Below are positions 1 through 6,235 of a stretch of DNA of 7,309 nt, one piece after another (the first letter of the stretch is position 1; each line of letters begins with the position of its first letter). The DNA is from Elusimicrobiota bacterium. Lineage in GTDB: Bacteria > Elusimicrobiota > Elusimicrobia > Elusimicrobiales > Elusimicrobiaceae. The stretch is from assembly GCA_031259485.1 (NCBI GenBank), contig JAIRLH010000029.1:1-7309 (forward strand). The letters run 5' to 3'. The position numbers and the translations under genes are program-made. A model generated the notes under the pieces. It was not told where the DNA came from and did not search any database. It was given only the letters and a program-made list of their open reading frames with translations.

Positions 1-180
1 CTGTCCTGTACATGTTCCCCATTCTCCCCACCTGCATCCTCCGCCGCATGTCCTTGTCTGCGTTCCCGTGTTATTATTCCCACAATTACGGCTCTGCTTA
101 TTTCCCGCGCTGCACTCGCCTTCTCCTTTACACGCTCCCCATTCGCTCCACTCTCCTGTCATCTCATTACAGCTTCTTGT
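1..180 (-). repeat. Tandem thrombospondin type 1-like (TSR) protein repeats in the pilin tail
   Basis: Within the pilin frame, one unit runs from T188 to Q228 (positions 180-58, 41 residues) and a second starts at T229 (57-1) and is cut by the window edge. Aligned landmarks are TRSC/TRTC, then W198-SEWGAC204-KGE against W238-GEWGTC244-TGQ. After the first C204 come EC210, a Gly, then KQSRNC220. This W-x2-W-x2-C, C, G, Q-x-R-x-C order matches the core of thrombospondin type 1 repeats, whose stacked Trp and Arg residues and disulfides stabilise a thin three-stranded fold. The pattern is visible directly; the fold assignment is by motif only. The DNA copies also resemble each other (both carry a tgg...gaatgggga core) but have diverged. 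More copies may continue beyond position 1. Confidence 0.72.
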
Positions 181-741
181 CTCTCTCCCGCACTTTCCAC
201 ATACCCTTTCTCCTGCTCCCGCGCATGTCAATGCCGCGCATACTTCATACACTCCTCCCACCACATTTCCAAAACTCTCGCATACTTCCCCTTCACATCC
301 TAACCCGGCCCTATCATATCCCGCTGAAAACGAAAACTTCGTTCCACCTTTTTCATAACTCGCCGTTATACAACTGTCCTTCTCATTCAAAGCTATCTTA
401 TAATCCTTTATCTGCACTACCTTACCGTTCGCTTTCTCCGCTGACTTATTACCAGTAAGCTGTCCCATACTTCCAAAATCCGTATAATACCGCCTCGTAC
501 GCGCATATTGCGCTATCTGCTTGGCTCTGACTATCTCTAGAAGATTTACTGCTTCTATTGCGCGGGATTTACTTATTGCCTTTGTGTACAAAGGATACGC
601 TATTGCCGTTAGTACCGCTATTACAAGTACTACTACTAACACTTCCGTCAGCGTAAATCCTAACGCCGACGCTTTGCTGCCGCGCGTTTTGCTGCCGAAC
701 AATGTTACCTGACTACACCGTTGCTTATCTCTGTTTGTCAT
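1..741 (-). CDS. Type IV pilin-like protein with cysteine-rich, TSR-like C-terminal extension (3' end outside window)
   Basis: I translated the minus strand from the ATG at 741-739. The frame stays open for 247 codons to position 1, so the C-terminus lies outside the window. Residues 1-28 form a long basic leader ending in Gly28. Prepilin peptidase should cut before Phe29, and the mature protein starts FTLTEVLVVVLVIAVLTAIA, with the conserved Glu at mature position 5. A helical segment with KSRAIEAVNLLEIVRAKQ follows, then a short globular pilin domain to about residue 147. From 149 to 247 there are 13 cysteines, and two WxxWxxC units begin at W198 and W238. By family knowledge the N-terminus would anchor the protein in the inner membrane before assembly into a type IV pilus or type II secretion pseudopilus. 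The tail suggests a surface-exposed adhesive or binding role (inference). Nine of 15 Arg codons are AGA/AGG. Whether it is a major pilin, minor pilin or pseudopilin cannot be told. Confidence 0.9.
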   Translation of the reverse strand, partial: MTNRDKQRCSQVTLFGSKTRGSKASALGFTLTEVLVVVLVIAVLTAIAYPLYTKAISKSRAIEAVNLLEIVRAKQIAQYARTRRYYTDFGSMGQLTGNKSAEKANGKVVQIKDYKIALNEKDSCITASYEKGGTKFSFSAGYDRAGLGCEGEVCESFGNVVGGVYEVCAALTCAGAGERVCGKCGRETRSCNEMTGEWSEWGACKGEGECSAGNKQSRNCGNNNTGTQTRTCGGGCRWGEWGTCTGQ

Positions 742-748
742 ACTCAGT

Positions 749-754
749 CTCCTT
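749..754 (-). promoter_or_regulatory. Shine-Dalgarno site of the pilin gene
   Basis: The minus strand reads AAGGAG at 754-749, seven bases before the ATG at 741-739. This decides the start and hence the unusually long 28-residue leader. The in-frame TTG at codon 14 would give a 15-residue leader but has no comparable ribosome binding site. Confidence 0.8.
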
Positions 755-796
755 ATTACTGATTAGCTTTTTTCTCAAATATACTAACTAAAGATT

Positions 797-825
797 ATAA
801 TATACAATTATTCCCCTATTGTCAA
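797..825 (-). promoter_or_regulatory. Sigma70-type promoter for the pilin gene
   Basis: On the minus strand a perfect TTGACA (-35) lies at 825-820, followed by a 17-base spacer and TATTAT at 802-797 as -10 (5 of 6 consensus bases). An overlapping TATAAT at 799-794 sits at a less favourable 20-base spacing. Transcription would start near 790, giving a leader of about 50 nucleotides before the pilin ATG. The rest of the 742-995 gap is AT-rich, and I see neither a small gene nor a convincing terminator for the upstream ABC-F gene. The pilin therefore seems to be transcribed from its own housekeeping-type promoter rather than a sigma54 site. Confidence 0.65.
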
Positions 826-995
826 GACTTTTTGGGCAGATATAATTTGTTTTGGACTGCGCTTTTATAGTGAACTTTTTACGGATGGAATTAATCGGTG
901 GAAACTTTCTTATGATCTTAACAGATTATTTTCAATATATACAAAAATCATAGCTGTATCCGCGCGCGGGGAGGGCATGGCGAAGGGTGAGCGTA

Positions 996-2849
996 CTATT
1001 TCAAAGTCGCATCCAACTGCGCCGTGAGCTCCAGCCATTTACTTTCAGTGTCGGAAATTTCTTTGTTTACAAAGGCAAGCTCTATATTTAAATCTGATTT
1101 AAAGGAAGAAATCAAAGCCTTCTCCAGCCACTCTTTGCGCGCGGTAAGTTTGGCAATCAAGGTTTCAAGTTCTTTGATTTTCTTACGCAGCGGCGCGCTC
1201 TGCGCGCGAAGATTGGCGGCCGTCTTGCGGCGCGTGGCTGCGGTATCAGCCGCTCCGGCAGCGGCCTCCCCTTCGTTGTCATCTTTCCCGCGGTTACGCA
1301 GCACGTAATTTTTATAGTCCTCAATATCGCCGTCAAAATTGGTTGCGCGGCCGCGCTCCACCAGCACGAGCCTGTCGCACACGGTTTCTATCATGTGGAA
1401 ATCGTGCGTAACTAAAATAACCGCGCCGGCAAAATTATTTAGCGCGTCAATAAGCGCGCGGCGCGACGTGATGTCCAGGTGATTCGTCGGCTCGTCCAGT
1501 ATCAAAATATGCGGCGCGCGGATTGTTATTATGGAAAGCAGCAACCGGCTGCGTTCCCCGCCGGAGAGTTTGGCGATTTGCGTATCCGCCTTGCTCTTTT
1601 CCAGCCCAAAGCATGCCAAATGCGTGTAAACGTCCTTTTCTTTCGCGTCGTACATAATCTCCCGCGCGGTTTGGTATGGCGTTTTATCAGGATCAAATTC
1701 TTCCGTCTGATGCTGTGCGAAATAAGCCGTCTTTAATTTGCGCGCGCGCGTTAGTTTGCCGTTTTGCAAATGTATGCGCCCCGCCAGAAGTTTTGCCAAT
1801 GTGGATTTACCGTTGCCGTTCGCGCCCAGCAGCGCGATTTTATCATCCTGCGCTATGGTTATATTTATATCGCGCAGCACTGTTTTATCGCCGTATCCGC
1901 AGGAGGCGTTTTCAAAAGTGAAAAGATAAGCGTCCAGCGCGGACGCGCACGGGAAGCTGAAGGATATGCTGCGCTCCGCCGGTATTTTGGGCGCGGCGCC
2001 CATGCGCTCTATCATTTTGAGGCGGCTTTGCGCCTGTTTTGCTTTGCTGGCTTTGTAGCGGAAGCGGTCAACAAAGGACTGTAAATGTTTTACCGTCTCC
2101 TCGTGCTTTTCGGCCTCTTTGATAATTTGCTCCGTCTGCAAACGGCGCGCGCGTTCAAAGGCATTGTAATTGCCGGAATAAGTTTTTAGTTTGCGCTCGT
2201 CTATCAAAATTATTTTGTCGCAGATTTTGTTGAGTATATTGCGGTCATGGCTGATGATTAGCAGCGTTTTGTCCATTTTCTCCAGCGCGTTTTCCAGCCA
2301 TATTGAGGTTTCAAGGTCAAGATGGTTTGTAGGCTCGTCCAGTAGCAGGCAGTCGCACGGCGTAAAAAGGGCGGCCGCCAGCGCGGCGCGCATCTGCCAT
2401 CCGCCTGAAAATTCTTTTAAAGGCCGTTGCAAATCCGCCGTTTTGAAGCCCAGCCCGCCTAGGATTGCGCTTGCGCGCGCGGGCGCGCCGTTTGCGCCGA
2501 GTTGGTCCAGTTTATCGTAAATTTCGGCTATTTCCGTGCCGGAGGGATTTTGCCGCAGCCTCGCGTAAAGCGTTTTAAGCCTCAGGTCGGAATTGAGGAC
2601 GTGGTTTAGAAGTTTTTCGTTTATGTCCGGGATTTCCTGATCCACCGTCGCCAGGCTTACGCCGTTTGAGATATTGATTTGCCCGCCGTCGCCGTGTATT
2701 TTGCCCAGGATTAATTTGAACAGCGTGGTTTTGCCAGCGCCGTTTAGGCCCGCCAGTCCCACTTTCGCGCCTTTGGCGACGAAAGCGGAGGCGTCTTCAA
2801 ACAACGCGCGTTTGCCGATATGGTAAGACAGTCCGGAGATTGTTATCAC
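996..2849 (-). CDS. ABC-F family ATP-binding protein, YheS/Uup-like
   Basis: A 617-residue soluble protein with two ABC ATPase domains and no membrane segments, as in ABC-F proteins, which bind the ribosomal E site and modulate translation. Domain 1 has Walker A GLNGAGKTT (34-42), signature FSGGW (147-151), Walker B LLLDEP with Glu172, and His201. Domain 2 has GANGNGKST (342-350), LSGGE (428-432), LILDEP with Glu453, and His482. The interdomain linker (about 230-285) contains HLQSFVDRF and KASKAKQAQSR, which closely recalls E. coli YheS and would be the P-site tRNA interaction motif. Residues about 545-615 form a charged coiled coil after an Ala/Gly/Asp-rich spacer. The start is GTG at 2849: an in-frame stop lies at 2861-2859, and MITISGLSYHIG is a typical ABC-F beginning. 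No Shine-Dalgarno is visible. The exact substrate ribosome state, or an antibiotic-resistance role, cannot be told; the domain set favours a housekeeping member. Confidence 0.96.
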   Translation of the reverse strand: MITISGLSYHIGKRALFEDASAFVAKGAKVGLAGLNGAGKTTLFKLILGKIHGDGGQINISNGVSLATVDQEIPDINEKLLNHVLNSDLRLKTLYARLRQNPSGTEIAEIYDKLDQLGANGAPARASAILGGLGFKTADLQRPLKEFSGGWQMRAALAAALFTPCDCLLLDEPTNHLDLETSIWLENALEKMDKTLLIISHDRNILNKICDKIILIDERKLKTYSGNYNAFERARRLQTEQIIKEAEKHEETVKHLQSFVDRFRYKASKAKQAQSRLKMIERMGAAPKIPAERSISFSFPCASALDAYLFTFENASCGYGDKTVLRDINITIAQDDKIALLGANGNGKSTLAKLLAGRIHLQNGKLTRARKLKTAYFAQHQTEEFDPDKTPYQTAREIMYDAKEKDVYTHLACFGLEKSKADTQIAKLSGGERSRLLLSIITIRAPHILILDEPTNHLDITSRRALIDALNNFAGAVILVTHDFHMIETVCDRLVLVERGRATNFDGDIEDYKNYVLRNRGKDDNEGEAAAGAADTAATRRKTAANLRAQSAPLRKKIKELETLIAKLTARKEWLEKALISSFKSDLNIELAFVNKEISDTESKWLELTAQLDATLK

Positions 2850-2920
2850 ATATAAATTTTATCATTTATAGACGTGCAAAGGCCGCGTGGCGCGGAGATT
2901 TGCTAAAATATAACGGTATT
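2850..2920. promoter_or_regulatory. Divergent intergenic region with AT-rich inverted repeat and extended -10-like element
   Basis: This 71-bp stretch separates the divergent ABC-F and YihY-family genes and must carry both starts. TATAAAT at 2851-2857 is mirrored by ATTTATA at 2864-2870 with a six-base spacer, so a TATAAA-like box is presented on each strand. On the plus strand TGCTAAAAT (2901-2909) looks like an extended -10, which would leave only a few leader bases before the ATG at 2921. I see no good -35 for either gene and no Shine-Dalgarno near either start. The promoter assignment is therefore tentative. Confidence 0.35.
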
Positions 2921-3931
2921 ATGTCAGAGAAAATAAAAACGCGGCTTAAGGCGGCGAAAAATACCGCGCGAAAGAAATTAAAAAAAATCTTCGTCTTTTT
3001 TATTACGGGGCTGATTTCCGTTTTGCCCGGCAGCGCGAAAATAAATTATGTCAAAATAACGGCTTTCGCAGAATCCGTTTACGACGGTAAATTTTCCCAG
3101 CGCGCAAACGCGATGACTTACCAGATTTTAATCGCGCTGATACCCATGCTGCTGGCGCTGTTCTCAATAACTTCGCTCTTTGACGAAAATTTCCGCCTGC
3201 AAATGCTTGATTTCGCGGAACTTGCCGTCCCCGATTATGTATGGCCCGCCGTCTCGGACGTTATAAGCGGCGTCATGCTTAACCAAAACAAAACCCTTTT
3301 CTATTCCGCGCTGGGCACGGGGCTTTTCTTTTCAACCAAGATGATTTATTCTGTTTTCGGCTATTTAAACGACAGCAGGCAAAAAACCAAACAGCATAAT
3401 TTTATCATAAAAATACTGCTTTCCATAGTCATGAGCGCGGCGGCCTACGCTGCGGTTATATCGTCGGTGGCGGTTTTCATCGCGGTGTCTTACGCGATTA
3501 ACTGGAGCAACAGCAATTTCCTGCACTCGCAGGCAGCGGGTATATATGGCATTTTGCTGTTTAAGTGGTTTTTTCTGTTCGGGACGGTTTATATTTTTAT
3601 ATCGGCTCTGTTTTATTTTGCTTACGCGGACAAGAGATTTTTTAAATTTTTTTCAACCGGCTCGGGGTTGAGCACCGCGCTTTTCGTCGTTTTGATTTAC
3701 GCGCTTAAGGTTTATTTCCAATATTTCAACAATTATAATTTGATTTACGGCTCGCTCGGCGCGCTGTTTGCGCTGCTCTTTTGCATCAACTGGATGTGCA
3801 CTGCGCTGCTGTTCGGCTTTGAACTTAATATAAGCATTTACAGGCAGAATATTACCGACGAGCTTGCCTCTTCCGTAAAAAAATTATTTGACAAAGCGCA
3901 GAAATTCCTGCAGGATTTGGGGAAGACGTGA
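2921..3931 (+). CDS. YihY/BrkB-family inner membrane protein
   Basis: A 336-residue integral membrane protein with about six hydrophobic helices: roughly 65-86, 125-148, 163-190, 207-235, 248-268 and 276-300. It has a very basic cytoplasmic N-terminus (11 Lys or Arg in residues 1-22) and a charged C-terminal tail. Family landmarks are QRANAMTYQILIALIPMLLA near 60-79 and YGSLGALFALLFCINW near 276-291, followed by FGFELN. The family was once misnamed ribonuclease BN; its biochemical function is not settled, and transport or envelope roles have been suggested. I chose the ATG at 2921 because the family similarity starts after it. The in-frame TTG at 2840 would overlap the divergent ABC-F start and add 27 unrelated residues. 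No clear Shine-Dalgarno is seen. The gene ends one base before the convergent DUF456 gene. Confidence 0.92.
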   Translation: MSEKIKTRLKAAKNTARKKLKKIFVFFITGLISVLPGSAKINYVKITAFAESVYDGKFSQRANAMTYQILIALIPMLLALFSITSLFDENFRLQMLDFAELAVPDYVWPAVSDVISGVMLNQNKTLFYSALGTGLFFSTKMIYSVFGYLNDSRQKTKQHNFIIKILLSIVMSAAAYAAVISSVAVFIAVSYAINWSNSNFLHSQAAGIYGILLFKWFFLFGTVYIFISALFYFAYADKRFFKFFSTGSGLSTALFVVLIYALKVYFQYFNNYNLIYGSLGALFALLFCINWMCTALLFGFELNISIYRQNITDELASSVKKLFDKAQKFLQDLGKT

Positions 3932-3932
3932 T

Positions 3933-4424
3933 TTACGGCCTGATATACGGCTGCAAATTTATAAACAAATAGAATATTATCCAAACGCAGACGGCGAATC
4001 TCAGCCCGAATCCTAGCAAAAAACCTATAAAAGTTCCGCAGGCCGCTTTGAGCGATTTCCCGGCGGAGGCGCCGGCAATTAATTCGCCCGAGAACGCTCC
4101 CAAAAACGGACAGATTATTATGCCCAAAGGCAGAAAGAACAACCCCGCTAAAGTCCCGACAAAAGCGCTGATAATCCCCGCGCGCGACGCGCCGAATTTT
4201 TTTGCTCCCCAAGTTTGAAAAATATATTCGAGAAATGTTTCGGCGGTGACTACCGCGACGAATATAAAAAAACATGCCCAAGAGAGATTTGCGCCGTACT
4301 CCGTAAATTTCATTAATGCCAACGGAATCAACAGCAGCGGCAGGCCCGGCACCACGGGCAGGAAACAACCTATAACGCCCGCGATAATGCAAATTGCGCA
4401 AATGATAAATATTATAATATTCAT
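3933..4424 (-). CDS. DUF456-type small membrane protein
   Basis: A 163-residue, strongly hydrophobic protein with an initial helix (about 2-38) containing GCFLPVVPGLPLLLIPLAL, which matches the LPVLPGP-type motif of DUF456. A second helix follows near 48-66. Then comes GAKKFGASRAG and a glycine-rich paired-helix region with FVGTLAGLFFLPLGIIICPF and GAFSGELIAG, ending in another GTFIGFLLGFGLRF helix. The family is of unknown function; the glycine-rich repeats suggest tightly packed membrane helices. The ATG at 4424 gives an AT-rich first few codons (MNIIIF) with no obvious Shine-Dalgarno. It lies 85 bp downstream of asnB on the same strand, so it may be read from the same transcript if the hairpin between them does not stop it. 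Its stop codon abuts that of the YihY-family gene, with no space for a shared terminator. Confidence 0.87.
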   Translation of the reverse strand: MNIIIFIICAICIIAGVIGCFLPVVPGLPLLLIPLALMKFTEYGANLSWACFFIFVAVVTAETFLEYIFQTWGAKKFGASRAGIISAFVGTLAGLFFLPLGIIICPFLGAFSGELIAGASAGKSLKAACGTFIGFLLGFGLRFAVCVWIIFYLFINLQPYIRP

Positions 4425-4444
4425 TTAAATTAAAGATATTGCAA

Positions 4445-4461
4445 CGCCCCTCTTCGGGGCG
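4445..4461 (-). terminator. GC-rich hairpin downstream of asnB, possible weak terminator
   Basis: CGCCCC (4445-4450) pairs perfectly with GGGGCG (4456-4461) around a five-base loop, which reads GAAGA in minus-strand RNA. On that strand the stem is followed by TTGCAATATCTTTAATTTAA, only a broken U-rich run, so it is a poor intrinsic terminator. It lies between asnB (ends 4510) and the DUF456 start (4424). It could attenuate read-through or protect the asnB 3' end. Confidence 0.4.
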
Positions 4462-4509
4462 CCACTTTATGAATAAAGGAGAATTTAAAAATTTCACGCC
4501 GTATTTCTG

Positions 4510-6189
4510 TTAATTTCCCTTTTCATCAAAGCTGTTGCCGTGCACGCCGCACACGGCCCGGCCGGAGGGATCGTTCAGCTTTTTAAACGCTTCGTCCCAT
4601 TCAAGCGCCGCGGGCGTGCTGCACGCCACGGAAGGCACGGAGGGCACGCACAAAGCCGCGCTGTCCGACGGGAAAAAAGAGGAATAAATACTCCTGTAAT
4701 AATACTCCTCTTTATTCTGCGGCGGATTTATGGGGAATTTTTCGGCGCGTTTTGCCATTTGTTCGTCCGTCACAAGGCGGGAAGTCGTTTCTTTTAAAGT
4801 ATCAATCCAGTTATAACCGACGCCGTCGGAAAACTGCTCCTTCTGCCGCCAAGCCACGCTTTGGGGGAGGAGGCCGCCGAACGCTTCCCTCAGCACATGT
4901 TTCTCAATCCTGCCTTTGCCGGCCATTTTGTCTTCGGGATTGAGAGTCATGGCGACGTCCATAAATTCTTTGTCAAGGAAGGGGACCCTGCCTTCAACGC
5001 CGAACGACGCCAGAGCCTTGTTTGCCCGCAGGCAGTCGTAAAGATGCAGTTTGCCCAGCTTGCGCACGGTTTCTTTATGGAATTCCTCCGCGTTTGGCGC
5101 CTTGTGGAAATAAAGATATCCGCCGAAAAGCTCGTCCGCGCCCTCGCCGGAAAGCACCATTTTTATACCCATGGATTTTATCATCCTCGCAAGCAAGTAC
5201 ATCGGCGTGCTGGCGCGCACGGTTGTCACGTCGTAGGTTTCTATGTGGTAAATAACGTCGTGAAGAGCGTCCAGCGCTTCCTGAATGGTAAAGTTAATTT
5301 CGTGATGCACCGAGCCGATATGCTCGGCCACTTTTTTTGAGAAAGCAAGATCCGGCGAACCTTTAAGCCCCACCGCGAAAGAATGCAATTGAGGCCACCA
5401 TGCGGCCTCTTTATTGCCAGTCTCAATCCTGCGCGCTGCGTGCTTTTTTGCCAGCGCGGAAATGATGGAAGAATCCAGCCCGCCGGAGAGCAAAACGCCG
5501 TAGGGGACGTCAGTCATAAGCTGCCTTTCAACGGCGGCTTCAAGGGAATCTTTTAGGGCGGAAATATTTGTAACGTTATTTTTTACGGAAGAGAAATCTT
5601 CCCATTTTCTTTCGTACCATTTCGTTAATTTTTTATCGCCGCTGTAATAGTAATGCCCGGGTTGGAATACTTCTATTTTATCGCAATGCCCTTCCAGCGC
5701 TTTAAGCTCGGAAGCGACGTAATATCTCCCTTCGCCGTCCCAACCCTGGTATAAGGGTATTATGCCCATATGGTCGCGCCCTACTAGAAAGACTTCCTTT
5801 TCCGTATCGTAAAGCGCAAAAGCGAATATTCCGTTTAAATCGTCAAGGAACAGCGGCCCCCTTTCGCGATATAAAGCTAAAATAACCTCGCAGTCGGAAT
5901 TTGTCAGGAATTCGTATCTGCCTTCAAATTTTTTCCTGATTTCGCGGTGATTATAACTCTCTCCGTTGACGGCCAAAACAAGTTTGCCGTCTTTGCTGTA
6001 CAAAGGCTGCCCGCCGGACTGCGGGTCAACTATGGCAAGCCTCTCGTGGGCCAGTATTGCTTTTTCGCAGGAGAAAATGCCCGACCAATCCGGTCCTCTG
6101 TGGCGCAGCTTTCTGGCCATCTGCAATATTTTGGGACGCAGTTTGCCCGCGTCAGTTTTAATTTCAAACGCCGCGACTATTCCGCACAT
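4510..6189 (-). CDS. asnB: Asparagine synthase (glutamine-hydrolysing), AsnB type
   Basis: A full-length, 559-residue cytosolic enzyme that converts aspartate, glutamine and ATP to asparagine, glutamate, AMP and pyrophosphate. The N-terminal Ntn glutaminase domain begins with Cys2, the catalytic nucleophile exposed after Met removal. It also shows RHRGPD (29-34), NGESYNH (75-81) and SDCE (98-101), all glutamine-site elements. The synthetase domain has the PP-loop SGGLDSS (235-241), then SGEGADELFGGY (347-358) and RVPFLDKEF (401-409). The C-terminal part with VAWRQKEQFSDGVGY (445-459), PSVPSVACS and EWDEAFKK, and the length, follow E. coli AsnB (about 554 residues) very closely as I recall it. 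This separates it from the more distant Bacillus-type paralogues of capsule clusters. All key residues are present. It starts 46 bp after typA with a strong Shine-Dalgarno and no terminator between, so co-transcription with typA is plausible. Confidence 0.98.
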   Translation of the reverse strand: MCGIVAAFEIKTDAGKLRPKILQMARKLRHRGPDWSGIFSCEKAILAHERLAIVDPQSGGQPLYSKDGKLVLAVNGESYNHREIRKKFEGRYEFLTNSDCEVILALYRERGPLFLDDLNGIFAFALYDTEKEVFLVGRDHMGIIPLYQGWDGEGRYYVASELKALEGHCDKIEVFQPGHYYYSGDKKLTKWYERKWEDFSSVKNNVTNISALKDSLEAAVERQLMTDVPYGVLLSGGLDSSIISALAKKHAARRIETGNKEAAWWPQLHSFAVGLKGSPDLAFSKKVAEHIGSVHHEINFTIQEALDALHDVIYHIETYDVTTVRASTPMYLLARMIKSMGIKMVLSGEGADELFGGYLYFHKAPNAEEFHKETVRKLGKLHLYDCLRANKALASFGVEGRVPFLDKEFMDVAMTLNPEDKMAGKGRIEKHVLREAFGGLLPQSVAWRQKEQFSDGVGYNWIDTLKETTSRLVTDEQMAKRAEKFPINPPQNKEEYYYRSIYSSFFPSDSAALCVPSVPSVACSTPAALEWDEAFKKLNDPSGRAVCGVHGNSFDEKGN

Positions 6190-6195
6190 GATTTA

Positions 6196-6203
6196 CCTTC
6201 CTT
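6196..6203 (-). promoter_or_regulatory. Shine-Dalgarno site of asnB
   Basis: The minus strand reads AAGGAAGG at 6203-6196, six bases before the ATG at 6189-6187. It confirms the start that exposes the catalytic Cys2. The 46-bp typA-asnB gap otherwise holds only a small imperfect hairpin (GCCCCC/GGAGGC) with no U-run. Confidence 0.8.
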
Positions 6204-6235
6204 ATTCATTGTGATATGCCTCCGGCAGGGGGCCG

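Noticed and set aside
12..458. Open plus-strand frame of 148 codons, rich in Ser, Leu, Pro and His
   Set aside because: It is the shadow of the purine-rich minus-strand pilin gene; it has no ribosome binding site or recognisable domain, and the minus frame is a clear prepilin.
521..712. Plus-strand frame of 63 codons over the pilin N-terminus
   Set aside because: It is the antisense of the conserved prepilin leader and hydrophobic helix; it has no domain of its own.
2840..2920. TTG start at 2840 for the YihY-family gene
   Set aside because: It adds 27 residues without family similarity and overlaps the GTG start of the divergent ABC-F gene; its GGAG lies only one base before the TTG. The ATG at 2921 fits better.
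4408..4421. Perfect 14-bp AT palindrome AATATTATAATATT as an operator
   Set aside because: It falls in the first codons of the DUF456 gene (Asn, Ile, Ile, Ile) and can be explained by those codons; there is no second copy.
3838..4497. Minus-strand frame of 219 codons overlapping the DUF456 gene
   Set aside because: It is Arg-rich without hydrophobic or family pattern, and the alternative frame gives a coherent DUF456 membrane protein.
4472..4500. Plus-strand AAAGGAG followed by a possible small gene
   Set aside because: No ATG, GTG or TTG follows at suitable spacing, and the frame would run antisense into asnB.
4861..5340. Plus-strand frame of 159 codons within asnB
   Set aside because: Antisense shadow of strongly conserved AsnB synthetase-domain sequence.
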